NCBI GenBank assembly: GCA_035276685.1
Contig: DATELK010000201.1
Span: forward strand, 11,321 to 75,320
Direction of reading: 5' to 3'
Source of the DNA: JACVRN01 sp035276685
Lineage (GTDB): Bacteria; Acidobacteriota; Blastocatellia; Pyrinomonadales; Pyrinomonadaceae
DNA: 64,000 nt
The notes beneath the pieces were generated by a model. The model was not told the DNA's origin. It made no database searches and saw nothing but the letters and a program-made list of their open reading frames with translations. How positions within the stretch are numbered: the stretch's first letter is position 1; every line of letters starts with the position of its first letter. The translations under genes and the position numbers were made by a program. Of this stretch, positions 37,158-46,150 are shown in pieces.

Positions 37158-38667
37158 ATTTATGTCCTCCCGTCATCATGAGACCAATCTCTTCGTTCGT
37201 AGCAACTTTCGGGTCAACCTCGCCCGCTATCCTGCCCTCGTGTATGACCAGTAGCCTGTCGGCCAGAGCGGTCACCTCTTCCAGCTCGGCCGACACCAGC
37301 AGAATCGCGCAGCCCGCGTCCCTGAGAGCAATCAGCTTGCGGTGAATGAACTCTATGGCCCCTATGTCCACGCCGCGCGTGGGCTGGGCCACCAGCAGCA
37401 GCTTCGGGTTCAGGTCGAACTCGCGACCTATGATGAGCTTCTGCTGATTGCCGCCCGACAGAGCGCGTGCAGGCAGGGCAGGATTAGCAGGACGCACGTC
37501 AAAGTCCTTGATGATTTCACGAGCGCGCCTGTCGATAGCGCCGTTATCCAGCATCACGCCCGCAGTCGAGACCACGGGCTTGCGGTAGTGGACGCCTAGG
37601 ATGGAATTTTCCGCGAGGTCGAAGTCGAGCAGCAGCCCGCGCCTGTGACGGTCTTCGGGGATGTGGGCAATGCCCATCTGCTTTCGCTCTCTTGGGCCAG
37701 TGTCTCTGATGTTGCGCCCCTCGAACTCCACCTGCCCGCTGACAGATGCAGGGTCAGAGAGTCCCGCCAGAGCTTCTATCAGCTCCGTCTGGCCGTTGCC
37801 TTCGACACCTGCGATGCCTACAACCTCGCCCGCGCGCACGTCGAAGCTTATGCCGTCAACTCGCGGCGTGCCGTCCGAAGCCATGACGCGGAGGTCGCGA
37901 AGGCTAAGGACGTTCGTGCCCGTCTTGGCGTCAGTCTTCTCGACTCTGAGCAGCACGTCGCGGCCGACCATCATGCGGGCAAGCTCTGCGGCGTTGGTCT
38001 CGCTGGTCTTCACGCGGCCCACCACCTTGCCGTCGCGCATCACCGTCACCTCGTCCGAGATGGCGAGCACCTCGTCCAGCTTGTGCGTGATGATGACGAC
38101 GGTCTTTCCCTGCTCGCGCATGCCGCGCAGGATGGCGAAGAACTCTTCCACCTCCTGCGGCGTCAGAACCGCCGTGGGCTCGTCCAGAATCAGTATGCGC
38201 GCCTCGCGGTAGAGAGCCTTCAGGAGCTCCACGCGCTGCTGCTGGCCCACGGAGAGCGACTCAATCATGGCGTTAGGATTAATCGCCAGCCTGAACTCTT
38301 CCGAAAGAGCGCGAATCCTTTGCGACGCGCCAGAGAGGTCTAGAGCGGCTGCTGAGCCGGGCTCGGCCCCGAGCACAATGTTCTCGGCGACGGTCATGTT
38401 CTCGACCAGCATGAAGTGCTGGTGAACCATGCCCACGCCTTCGGCTATGGCGTCGTGCGGCGACTCTATGCGGCGCACCTCTCCGTTAATCAGAATCTCG
38501 CCGCTGTCAGCCGTGTAGAAGCCGTAGGCGATACGCATGGCCGTGGACTTGCCCGCGCCGTTCTCACCCACAATGGCGTGAATCGTCCCTTCGGCAATCT
38601 GTATGCTGATGCGGTCGTTCGCGAGCACCTCGCCGAACCGCTTGGTTATGTTTCTCAGCTCAAGCAT
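37156..38667 (-). CDS. Nucleoside ABC transporter, duplicated ATP-binding protein
   Basis: This 503-residue protein has two ABC domains. The first has Walker A GENGAGKST, signature LSVGQQQRVEL and Walker B ILILDEPTAVLTPQE. The second has GVEGNGQTELIEAL, a degenerate P-loop as usual for this group, and LSGGNQQKLIIGREF. The layout equals NupO/RbsA-type ATPases. It couples to the two downstream permeases and the upstream lipoprotein. Confidence 0.93.
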   Translation of the reverse strand: MLELRNITKRFGEVLANDRISIQIAEGTIHAIVGENGAGKSTAMRIAYGFYTADSGEILINGEVRRIESPHDAIAEGVGMVHQHFMLVENMTVAENIVLGAEPGSAAALDLSGASQRIRALSEEFRLAINPNAMIESLSVGQQQRVELLKALYREARILILDEPTAVLTPQEVEEFFAILRGMREQGKTVVIITHKLDEVLAISDEVTVMRDGKVVGRVKTSETNAAELARMMVGRDVLLRVEKTDAKTGTNVLSLRDLRVMASDGTPRVDGISFDVRAGEVVGIAGVEGNGQTELIEALAGLSDPASVSGQVEFEGRNIRDTGPRERKQMGIAHIPEDRHRRGLLLDFDLAENSILGVHYRKPVVSTAGVMLDNGAIDRRAREIIKDFDVRPANPALPARALSGGNQQKLIIGREFDLNPKLLLVAQPTRGVDIGAIEFIHRKLIALRDAGCAILLVSAELEEVTALADRLLVIHEGRIAGEVDPKVATNEEIGLMMTGGHK

Positions 38668-38670
38668 AAT

Positions 38671-38753
38671 CAGTTTTCAGTTTTCAGTTTTTAGTTTTTA
38701 GTTTTCAGTTAAAAGCAGGTCATGTCTTTGCTTAAAACTGAAAACTGAAAACT
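38671..38753. repeat. Heptad-arm inverted repeat C
   Basis: The left arm has six words of CAGTTTT/TAGTTTT; the right arm has about three complementary words, so the arms are unequal. The apex contains AAAAGCA, five bases, TGTCTTT, the reverse complement of the core in copies A and D. The right arm touches the TAG stop of the BMP lipoprotein gene. Confidence 0.9.
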
Positions 38754-39792
38754 ATTTCTTCATAGCATCCGTAACCTGAATCTCGCCGTTTATAATCTTC
38801 CGCTTGGCATCTTCCACCATCTTGAGGGTGTCGGGCGAGAGCAAGTCCTTGTTGAACTCGTCAACGCTGTAGCCCACGCCATCTTTATCTAGGCCGAAGA
38901 CGTGGAAGCCGCCCGTGAAGCGGCCGCTGGCAAGCTCCTGCACAAGCTGGTAGACGACGTTGTCCACGCGCTTGACCATGCTGGTCAGGACGAAGCCCGG
39001 CTTGACGCCGTTCTGGTTCGAGTCCACGCCTATGACGAAGCGTTGCGCGCGACCGTTCTGCTTTCCGTAACTTTCTACGGCGTCGAAAGCTCCGAGGCCG
39101 GAATTGCCTGCGGCCGTGAAGATAACGTCTGCTCCCTTGCCTATCTGCGCCAGCGCCAGCTCTTTGCCTTTGCCCGGATTGTTCCAAGCGGCGTCGGTCA
39201 CGCCCACGTAGTTCTGTATCACCTCTATGTTCGGATTCACGGCCTTCGCGCCTTCCGTGTAGCCTACGGCGAAGCGATGAATGAGCGGGATGTCCATGCC
39301 GCCTATGAAGCCGAGCACGCCCGTCTGAGAGGTGCGCGCCGCAATCATGCCCACGAGGTACGAGCCCTGATGCTCCATGAAGACAAGAGAGGCCACGTTG
39401 GGCAGGTCTATCACGCCGTCGATGATGGCAAAGTTAATGTTCGGGTAATCCTTGGCGACGCGCTCCATGATGGGCGACTGCGCGAAGCCCACGCCTATGA
39501 CCAGATTGTAGCCGCGCTCAGCGAAGGCTCGCATGGCGGGCTCTATGGAAGTGGGATTTCCGGGCTCAACGTCTCTGAGCACGATGGGGAAATCCTTCTC
39601 GGCGCGCTTGACGCCCTCCCACGCGGCGGCGTTGAACGAGCGGTCGTCCTTGCCGCCTATGTCGAAGACGATGCCTACGTGAATCTTGGATTTGTCGTCT
39701 CTCTCGCGGCTCTGCGTGGTGCAGGCAGGGCTCAAAAGAGTCGCAAGCAGCAGGCAGAGCAAGCCTACCGTGGCAATAGCGCGAAGCTTCAT
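38752..39792 (-). CDS. BMP-family nucleoside-binding lipoprotein
   Basis: A 346-residue substrate-binding protein with a lipoprotein signal: hydrophobic stretch then LSPAC, with Cys24 as the lipidation site. The mature part has VGIVFDIGGKDDRSFNAAAWEG, the start of Med/BMP domains, and GVGFAQS, AGNSGLGAFD and GVDSNQNG in the ligand site. BMP proteins bind purine and pyrimidine nucleosides. Its start overlaps the pdp stop by 4 nt. Confidence 0.93.
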   Translation of the reverse strand: MKLRAIATVGLLCLLLATLLSPACTTQSRERDDKSKIHVGIVFDIGGKDDRSFNAAAWEGVKRAEKDFPIVLRDVEPGNPTSIEPAMRAFAERGYNLVIGVGFAQSPIMERVAKDYPNINFAIIDGVIDLPNVASLVFMEHQGSYLVGMIAARTSQTGVLGFIGGMDIPLIHRFAVGYTEGAKAVNPNIEVIQNYVGVTDAAWNNPGKGKELALAQIGKGADVIFTAAGNSGLGAFDAVESYGKQNGRAQRFVIGVDSNQNGVKPGFVLTSMVKRVDNVVYQLVQELASGRFTGGFHVFGLDKDGVGYSVDEFNKDLLSPDTLKMVEDAKRKIINGEIQVTDAMKK

Positions 39793-41117
39793 GCTGTTAT
39801 TACTTCCTTAATTAATGCGGGCAGTTGCGCCGGAGGCTCTTCGCCGACAGAGTAGCTTGAGCGAATTATCTCGGCGGCCTCCTCGCCCGACTGCTCATCA
39901 TGAAAGTAGAGCGTGCCGAAGGATTGGCCGCGCGCGACATGGTCGCCTATCTTTGCTTCACTGATAAAGCCGACTGCCGGGTCTATAGTGTCGGCCATGT
40001 GCGTGCGCCCGCCGCCCATGATGGCTACGGCGCGGCCCACCTCCGCCGCATCAACGCCTGTGACGAATCCGTCTTGGCCGGATTCTACCTTAACGGAGCG
40101 GAGCGTCAAAGGTAGAAGCCGCTTCGGGTCATCGCAGACACGCGCGTCGCCGCCCTGCTCCTCCACGTTGCGCCGGAAAAGCTCAAGCGCGCTGCCCGAA
40201 TCAAGAGCGCGACCGACTGCGACGCGCGCAGCATCGAGCGAATCACTCGCGCCGGCGATTGCCACCATACGCGCCGCAAGCTCTAAGGAAAGCTCAAGCA
40301 CGGGGCGCGTAGCTTCAGTCACGTCGCCTCTTAAAAGCTCTATGCACTCTTTCGTCTCAAGCGCGTTGCCCACGGCCGAGCCGAGCGGCTGATTCATGTC
40401 CGTGATGAGAGCTTCCGTACGCACGCCGCACGAGTTGCCTGTCTCGACCAGAGCCTTCGCAAGCTCTCTGGCCTTCTCTTCCTCGCGCATGAAAGCGCCC
40501 GTCCCCGTCTTCACGTCCAACACCAGCGCGTTCAAGCCTGCGGCCAGCTTCTTAGACATGATGGAAGCGACTATGAGCGGGATGGCCTCTACGGTAGAGG
40601 TCGCGTCCCTGAGCGCGTAGATTTTCTTGTCGGCAGGCGCAAGCTCTCCCGTCTGGCCAATCATGGCGAAGCCTATGCGCTCAAGCAGGGCGCGAAACTC
40701 CTTGAGGGAGAGCCCGACGCGAAAGCCCGGAATCGCTTCCAGCTTATCCAGCGTCCCGCCCGTGTGGCCCAGCCCTCGGCCCGAAATCATGGGCACGCAG
40801 ACGCCGCAGGCTGCCGCGAGCGGCGCAAGAATCAGAGAGGTCTTGTCGCCCACGCCGCCCGTGGAATGCTTGTCGACTTTCGGCTTCGGGATGTCGGAGA
40901 AGTCCAGCAGCTCGCCCGAGTGAAGCATCTCATCGGTGAGCGCGTGTCGCTCCTCGTTCGTCATGCCGTTTAAGAAGACGGCCATCAGGAGCGCCGACGA
41001 TTGGTAATCGTCCCAGGTGCCGTCAACTACGCCCCTGACAAAAGAGGCTATCTCGCGCCGCGACAACTCTTCGCGGTCGCGCTTTCTACGAATCACGTCC
41101 TGTGGTCTCAAGCTCAA
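39789..41117 (-). CDS. pdp: Pyrimidine-nucleoside (thymidine) phosphorylase
   Basis: A 442-residue enzyme releasing uracil or thymine from nucleosides. DKHSTGGVGDKTSLILAPL binds phosphate, GRGLGHTGGTLDKLE is the family signature, and DVKTGTGAFM follows. The products feed the ribose-phosphate pool and, for the base, the pyrimidine breakdown operon elsewhere in this window. It could equally be named deoA. It lies 6 nt after ispF. Confidence 0.92.
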   Translation of the reverse strand: MSLRPQDVIRRKRDREELSRREIASFVRGVVDGTWDDYQSSALLMAVFLNGMTNEERHALTDEMLHSGELLDFSDIPKPKVDKHSTGGVGDKTSLILAPLAAACGVCVPMISGRGLGHTGGTLDKLEAIPGFRVGLSLKEFRALLERIGFAMIGQTGELAPADKKIYALRDATSTVEAIPLIVASIMSKKLAAGLNALVLDVKTGTGAFMREEEKARELAKALVETGNSCGVRTEALITDMNQPLGSAVGNALETKECIELLRGDVTEATRPVLELSLELAARMVAIAGASDSLDAARVAVGRALDSGSALELFRRNVEEQGGDARVCDDPKRLLPLTLRSVKVESGQDGFVTGVDAAEVGRAVAIMGGGRTHMADTIDPAVGFISEAKIGDHVARGQSFGTLYFHDEQSGEEAAEIIRSSYSVGEEPPAQLPALIKEVITA

Positions 41118-41123
41118 TCTCTT

Positions 41124-41600
41124 TTACACGCTCTCCAACAGAATCACTGCCTGAACTTTTATGGCCTCGTACTGGCCCACGGAATCAACGCCCTCTCCCG
41201 TCTTGGCCTTCACGCTCACGCATCCCAAATCAATGCCCAGAGTCTGAGCAAGATTCTCGCGCATCAGTTGCACGTATGGCCTGAGCTTCGGTCTCTCAAG
41301 CATCACGGTCGCGTCCACGTTCACTACCTTCATGCCGCGCTCACGCGCAAGCCAAACCACGCGGGCCAGAAGCTCAAGGCTATTGGCGTCCTTCCATTTC
41401 GGGTCGCGGTCTGGGAAATGCACGCCAAGGTCGCCCTCGCACAACGCGCCAAGGATGGCGTCTGCCACCGCGTGCGAAAGAGCGTCGGCATCCGAATGGC
41501 CTTCGGCCCCGCGCATGGACTCCACATGCACGCCCGCCAGTATGAGCGGCAGCCCCTCCGTCAAACGATGCGTGTCGTGGCCTATGCCTATGCGAAACAT
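41124..41600 (-). CDS. ispF: 2-C-methyl-D-erythritol 2,4-cyclodiphosphate synthase
   Basis: This fifth enzyme of the MEP isoprenoid pathway has 158 residues. RIGIGHDTHRL supplies the metal Asp and His, GHSDADALSHAVADAILGA follows, and the C-terminal KAKTGEGVDSVG is standard. It follows ispD in the usual order, with repeat D between them. Confidence 0.95.
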   Translation of the reverse strand: MFRIGIGHDTHRLTEGLPLILAGVHVESMRGAEGHSDADALSHAVADAILGALCEGDLGVHFPDRDPKWKDANSLELLARVVWLARERGMKVVNVDATVMLERPKLRPYVQLMRENLAQTLGIDLGCVSVKAKTGEGVDSVGQYEAIKVQAVILLESV

Positions 41601-41609
41601 AAGAGCAGT

Positions 41610-41690
41610 AGTCAGGATTCAGAATTCAGGACTCAGAATAAAGACAGAAGCTTTTATTCTGACTTCTGAGTCCTGAATTCCGAGTTCTGC
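41610..41690. repeat. Heptad-arm inverted repeat D, partly coding
   Basis: The left arm has four words (TCAGGAT, TCAGAAT, TCAGGAC, TCAGAAT). The right arm, read on the minus strand, has five, with one extra TCAGAAG. The apex reads AATAAAGACAG, two bases, then AGCTTTTATT-like sequence. Most of the right arm is translated as the end of IspD and supplies its TAA stop. Confidence 0.95.
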
Positions 41691-42361
41691 TTCAAAAGTA
41701 TTTCAGCAAACGCTATGTCTTCGGGCCGTGTAATCTTGATGTTGCGCGCGTCGCCTTCGACTATCGTGACGGGGACGCCTAGCCGTTCTACCAGCAGGCT
41801 GTCGTCCGTGGCGTCGAAGCCTTCCGCGCCTGCGCTCTCGAAGGCGCGGCGCAAGATTTCGTAGCGAAAGCACTGCGGCGTCAAGGCGCGCATGAGCGAA
41901 GACCTCTCGACAGTTCTCAAGACCTCTACGCCACGCACCTCCTTAATCGTGTCCACCACGGGGGCGGCCAGTATGCTTGCGCCGCCAAGCTCTGCCGCTT
42001 CAACCGCCCTGCCTATCTCTTCGGGCGTGACGAAGGGGCGCACGCCGTCATGCACGGCCACGACATTAGCTGTCTGAGCGCGAACCGATTGCAGGCCGCG
42101 CCAGACGGATTCTGCGCGCGTGCGGCCTCCGGCCACGACACTGGCAAGCTTCAGCAGACTATACTTGCTCGCAAGCTCAAGGAAGCTGGCCCGCTCGTCC
42201 TGCGGCAACACTACAACAATTTCATGTATGCTGGCACACTGCTCGAAACGCCTGAGCGTGTGAATGATGACGGGGACTCCTGCAAGCTCCAGAAACTGCT
42301 TGGCCCTGTGGCCGCCCAAACGCCTGCCCTGCCCTGCGGCGGCAATGATAGCAACATTCAT
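41654..42361 (-). CDS. ispD: 2-C-methyl-D-erythritol 4-phosphate cytidylyltransferase
   Basis: This third enzyme of the MEP pathway has 235 residues. AAAGQGRRLGGHRAKQFLEL is the CTP-binding start, AVHDGVRPFVT and TDDSLLVE follow. The enzyme proper ends near FAEILLK; the last eleven residues (QNSEFRTQKSE) are encoded by the right arm of repeat D. It follows the PIN-TRAM gene, the same order as Bacillus yacL-ispD-ispF. Confidence 0.94.
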   Translation of the reverse strand: MNVAIIAAAGQGRRLGGHRAKQFLELAGVPVIIHTLRRFEQCASIHEIVVVLPQDERASFLELASKYSLLKLASVVAGGRTRAESVWRGLQSVRAQTANVVAVHDGVRPFVTPEEIGRAVEAAELGGASILAAPVVDTIKEVRGVEVLRTVERSSLMRALTPQCFRYEILRRAFESAGAEGFDATDDSLLVERLGVPVTIVEGDARNIKITRPEDIAFAEILLKQNSEFRTQKSE

Positions 42362-42367
42362 AAAGGC

Positions 42368-42461
42368 AATGCAGAAGGCAGAGTGCAGAGTGCAGAAGTT
42401 AAGAAAGCACTCTTCAAGCCTGACTCTCTCTTTAATTCATCATTCTGCACTCTGCCTTCAT
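42368..42461. repeat. Heptad-arm inverted repeat J
   Basis: The left arm has words of the GCAGAGT/GCAGAAG type (four in tandem). The right arm has about two and a half complementary words (42441-42461). The long apex contains AAAGCA and CTCTTT, reminiscent of the core in other copies. It lies 9 nt past the stop of the PIN-TRAM gene. Confidence 0.85.
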
Positions 42462-42470
42462 CATTTCTTC

Positions 42471-43613
42471 TTAGTCTGCTGCCGATTCGCTTGGCTCGTT
42501 GAAGCGCGAAGTCTGCGCGCCTTCGCGCTGGCGAAGCTGTCCCGTGCGGCGGGTGGTGCCGTTGGTGCGCGGCTGATGCTCGCCGCCGTTTGCGCCGCCA
42601 GCGCCCTGTTCATTCGCCTCTTCCCACAACCGGCCAAAAATCATCTTCCCGGCAGTCGTTTGCAGTACGCTCGTGACGGCAATGTCCGCGTTCCTGCCTA
42701 TGAGCTTGCGCGCGTTATCGACCACGACCATTGTGCCGTCGTCAAGATAAGCGACGCCCTGATTATACTCTTTGCCTTCCTTCAGGATGAAGACGCGCAT
42801 GGCTTCGCCGGGCAGCACCACGGGCTTCAGGGCGTTGGCAAGCTCGTTGATGTTTAGAACCTGCACGCCACGCAGCTGCGCCACCTTGTTCAGGTTGAAA
42901 TCGTTCGTGACAATGACGGCGTCCAGTTGCTTGCCAAGCTCTATCAGCTTCAAATCGACTTCGCGCACCGAGGGGAAGTCTGTCTCTACAATCTGAATGT
43001 CGAGCGAAGAGTTGTTCTGCAAGCGGTTGAGCATGTCGAGTCCGCGACGCCCGCGCTGCCGCTTGGAAGAGTCCGGCGAATCCGCCACCTGTTGAAGCTC
43101 GCGCAGGATGAACTGCGGGATGATAATCGTGCCGCTCAGGAAACCCGTCTCGGCCACGTCCGCTATGCGCCCGTCTATGATGACGGAGGTGTCCAGCACC
43201 TTGTAGTCGCGCCGTATGGTCTTGTCGCTGAAGATGCCGCCAAGCGCGGAGAGGTCTAAGTAATCGCCCTTGGCCGCGCCTACCATCAGACCCACGTAGG
43301 CCATGAAGAAGGTCAGCGCAAGCGTGAGGAAGGTCTTGGTCTCGACGGCGACAGCCGTTGAGTCCTGGCTGCTGATGAGCGAGCCAATAAGGTAAGCGCC
43401 CGTGATGCCCATGATGGAGCCCACGGCTGCGCCTATCAGCGTCTTAAGCGACGCGCGGCGGATTCGTATCTCGAAGAAGATGATGGCGACGGCTACGAGG
43501 GCGGCCACGGCAGCCGACATAATCCTGTCGTTCTGAACCGGATGCAAGAGGTATCCGGCCGCCACTAAAACTGCGGTAAAGATTAGCCTGATAAGAACCA
43601 CATCCGTCCGCAT
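42471..43613 (-). CDS. Membrane PIN-TRAM domain protein (YacL-like)
   Basis: A 380-residue protein with four N-terminal transmembrane helices (residues about 8-110), then a PIN RNase-like domain (YKVLDTSVIIDGRIADV, with Asp residues in DTSVIIDGR and AVIVTNDFNLNKVA), then a TRAM domain near 275-335. It resembles Bacillus YacL, a membrane-bound putative RNase. The C-terminus is low-complexity and basic. In Bacillus it also precedes ispD and ispF. Confidence 0.9.
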   Translation of the reverse strand: MRTDVVLIRLIFTAVLVAAGYLLHPVQNDRIMSAAVAALVAVAIIFFEIRIRRASLKTLIGAAVGSIMGITGAYLIGSLISSQDSTAVAVETKTFLTLALTFFMAYVGLMVGAAKGDYLDLSALGGIFSDKTIRRDYKVLDTSVIIDGRIADVAETGFLSGTIIIPQFILRELQQVADSPDSSKRQRGRRGLDMLNRLQNNSSLDIQIVETDFPSVREVDLKLIELGKQLDAVIVTNDFNLNKVAQLRGVQVLNINELANALKPVVLPGEAMRVFILKEGKEYNQGVAYLDDGTMVVVDNARKLIGRNADIAVTSVLQTTAGKMIFGRLWEEANEQGAGGANGGEHQPRTNGTTRRTGQLRQREGAQTSRFNEPSESAAD

Positions 43614-43700
43614 ACCGGCACGTATCTTAACACGGCATTGCGCGATATGTCTTTGATTTTATTAGCGGAACCCGTGGACTCAGGAGCCTGCATCAAAACT

Positions 43701-43733
43701 GAAAGAAAACGGCTGCAAAGCCGCGCTTCTTTC
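43701..43733. terminator. Hairpin in the divergent gap upstream of yacL
   Basis: An outer 7-bp stem GAAAGAA/TTCTTTC encloses an inner CGGCT-GCAA-AGCCG stem, followed on the plus strand by GTTTTATT. It lies between divergent genes, so the orientation of any function is unclear. The rest of the 228-nt gap shows no clear promoter to me. Confidence 0.4.
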
Positions 43734-43841
43734 GTTTTATTGCCTAACATCTTATTTCTGCTTGAAAGTATTTAGACCTTAGATTACCGTAAAGCACATC
43801 GAACGCTCAGGTAAATCAATCAGGTTCGAAGGGGTGTCCAC

Positions 43842-44606
43842 ATGAAAGGTCGAAAGAAAAACATACTACTTCTAAGCGCAGTTTTCATCGCGTTAGTTCT
43901 TGCGATGTTAGGTGTGCAGGCAAACCAAAAACAGAGTGGGTTGAGTTCATCCACGCAAAAAAAGATTAAGGATATAAAGGCTCCGGCTACCGGTAAACAG
44001 AGGACGCACAGTAAGCTCTTGCGTCAATCAACAGGCCCCAAAATAAGTGACCTGACCGCGAAAGGAGCAGGCGATATTGTGCTCACGGTTGATGAGCCTT
44101 TTGTTATATCAACGACTAGCAGCGGGCAACAATCCTTACCATCAATAGAGACGCAAGTTTGTAACGCAGATGCCGTCGTCGTAGGGACGCTAACTGATTC
44201 TTCTCCTCAGCTGACTGAAGATGAAAGTTTCCTATTTACCGAATACACGATGTCTGCCGAAGAAGTAATTAAGAACAATTCCAAATCTCCTATTCAACTT
44301 GATTCTATTAGTGTTGTTCGAGATGGAGGTATCGGACAATTTAATGGAAGAACCATAGTCGCTAAAATTGAGGGATTTGCCCCCTTCATCGAAGGCAAAC
44401 GATATCTTCTTTTCCTTCGCTTTATCCCTGATACCGGCTCTTACCTGGCATACGCAAACGGCAGTTTCGAGTTGAAGAAAACCAGTGTGATACCGTTAGG
44501 AAGTATGTCAGCTAACATATCGAAGGAAGCCTCTAGTTTCCTGAGCCTTACCCGCCAAGCGGCTGCCCTCAATAACTGTTCAAGCAGCAATCCGGGTCAG
44601 AAGTAA
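43842..44606 (+). CDS. Exported protein of unknown function in an A+T-richer island
   Basis: A 254-residue protein with a signal peptide or N-terminal anchor (KKNILLLSAVFIALVLAMLGVQA). The mature part has a basic, low-complexity stretch, then a beta-rich domain around residues 75-230 with CNADAVVVGTLTDS and GKRYLLFLRFIPDTGSYLAY. It contains only two Cys, which could form one disulfide. I do not recognise a family. Codon and base use are clearly more A+T-rich than in the surrounding genes. The next gene follows after 12 nt and is also secreted. Confidence 0.75.
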   Translation: MKGRKKNILLLSAVFIALVLAMLGVQANQKQSGLSSSTQKKIKDIKAPATGKQRTHSKLLRQSTGPKISDLTAKGAGDIVLTVDEPFVISTTSSGQQSLPSIETQVCNADAVVVGTLTDSSPQLTEDESFLFTEYTMSAEEVIKNNSKSPIQLDSISVVRDGGIGQFNGRTIVAKIEGFAPFIEGKRYLLFLRFIPDTGSYLAYANGSFELKKTSVIPLGSMSANISKEASSFLSLTRQAAALNNCSSSNPGQK

Positions 44607-44618
44607 GGGATTTACAAA

Positions 44619-46049
44619 TTGCTTAAAACTAAAATCTCACTGTCGTCTGTGCGTCCCCTAATAATGAAGTTAGGGCTTATATTATTAGTCCTTTGTACTT
44701 TCTATACTTCCTATGCACAAAACTGTCCCCCAGGTAATCAGCCCGCTTGGGCCAAGAACAGCACCGTTTATTTTCGTCTTGATCCAAGTCTGACACCTGA
44801 CCAGCAAAATGCGGCATTAAGAGCTATTCAGAGGTGGAGAGACGAAAATCAATTAAATGGTTCAGGCGTGAACTTTGTAGAAACCGTAGCAGGCTCACCG
44901 AATGGTAACTTCGGGCCTCCGAACTTAGTGTTTACTGCCGGAGAAAATCCGACCAGAGACCCGAATACAGGTAACTTGGAGTATGCCGCAGGCGGCACAA
45001 GAAAACAATTAAACCCCGATGGAACTATAGCATTCGCTACCATAACACTTGATGCGAGCGAAAGAACTGGCATCAAAAATACTCCGGGGGAACCCGGTTA
45101 TGACACTATCTTCGATAAGGTATTCGGGCATGAGATTGGTCATACGATGGGGTTAGGACATCCTGATAAAAATCAGGCCCAGACAATTCGCGGAAGCATT
45201 ATGAATAGCGGGGTTGGATTTAATGATTCCTACAATAACATCCCTATTCAACCGACTTCAGACTGTGACCGGCCCGCCGTACAATCCATTCCGCAATATT
45301 CAGGCTCAACTAGCTGCAACGATTATGATACCGACGGGATATGTGATACTGAAGATTGTGATGATCTTTATTATGACCCTCTTAATACTTGTCAGGGCAG
45401 TACCGATTGCGAAGTTGTTATTCCTTGTGGGTCGCCCTATCCAGACTTTCCCGATGCAAACTGTACCTACTGGATGGAACATCCATGCGGGGGCACGCCC
45501 GTCCTGCTTGATGTCTCCGGCAATGGCTTTCAGCTAACAGATGCTTCCGGTGGAGTAGATTTCGACTTGGACGGCAACCCGGATCATATCAAAGAGAGGT
45601 ATGCATGGACTGTCGCTGGCTCTGACGACGCATGGCTTTTCTTAGACCGTGATGGTAATGGGGTAGTCGATAGCGGCAGAGAATTGTTCGGCAATTTCAC
45701 ACCGCAGCCGAATCCGCCAGCGGGAATACCTCCGAACGGCTTTAATGCCCTTGCTGGATTTGACAGGCAGGAGGAGGGCGGTAATAACAATGGCTTAATT
45801 GATGAGGGGGACATAATCTACTCATCATTGCGTCTGTGGCAGGATACGAACCACAACGGCATCTCGGAGCCCGGCGAGCTTCACACCTTATCGGAATTAG
45901 GAGTTGCCGAGTTGGAATTAGATTACAAAGAATCTAAGAAGACAGACCAGTACGGCAACCGGTTCAAATACAGGGCGAAGGTCAAGGGCGCTCGCGGAGA
46001 GCAGTCGGGACGCTGGGCATGGGATGTCATACTGGTGCCGAGGCTATAA
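44619..46049 (+). CDS. Secreted matrixin-like zinc metalloprotease with calcium-binding repeats
   Basis: The start is uncertain: TTG at 44619 has a weak AAGGG upstream, while the ATG at 44664 has none. Either way a signal peptide ends near SYAQ. The zinc site HEIGHTMGLGHPD (HExxHxxGxxH) lies near residues 169-181, with SIMNSG shortly after as a Met-turn, which is the matrixin/metzincin pattern. A Cys- and Asp-rich middle has DYDTDGICDTEDCDD, like thrombospondin type-3 repeats. Two EF-hand-like loops, DRDGNGVVDSGRE and DTNHNGISEPGE, follow. Probably a secreted protease stabilised by calcium. Base composition marks it, with the gene before it, as a possible acquisition. Confidence 0.85.
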   Translation: MLKTKISLSSVRPLIMKLGLILLVLCTFYTSYAQNCPPGNQPAWAKNSTVYFRLDPSLTPDQQNAALRAIQRWRDENQLNGSGVNFVETVAGSPNGNFGPPNLVFTAGENPTRDPNTGNLEYAAGGTRKQLNPDGTIAFATITLDASERTGIKNTPGEPGYDTIFDKVFGHEIGHTMGLGHPDKNQAQTIRGSIMNSGVGFNDSYNNIPIQPTSDCDRPAVQSIPQYSGSTSCNDYDTDGICDTEDCDDLYYDPLNTCQGSTDCEVVIPCGSPYPDFPDANCTYWMEHPCGGTPVLLDVSGNGFQLTDASGGVDFDLDGNPDHIKERYAWTVAGSDDAWLFLDRDGNGVVDSGRELFGNFTPQPNPPAGIPPNGFNALAGFDRQEEGGNNNGLIDEGDIIYSSLRLWQDTNHNGISEPGELHTLSELGVAELELDYKESKKTDQYGNRFKYRAKVKGARGEQSGRWAWDVILVPRL

Positions 46050-46070
46050 GCCCTGACTAACACAGCAGAC

Positions 46071-46117
46071 AAAAAAAACTGCACGTAAGACTAAGGAGCT
46101 TACGTGCAGTTTTTATT
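46071..46117. terminator. Bidirectional terminator between the secreted protease and radA
   Basis: A perfect 12-bp stem (46078-46089 with 46099-46110) has eight As on its left and five Ts on its right. It lies between convergent stops and suits both transcripts. Confidence 0.9.
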
Positions 46118-46150
46118 TTCCCACTCCACTTTGTTCCGTGACCGCGGCTC

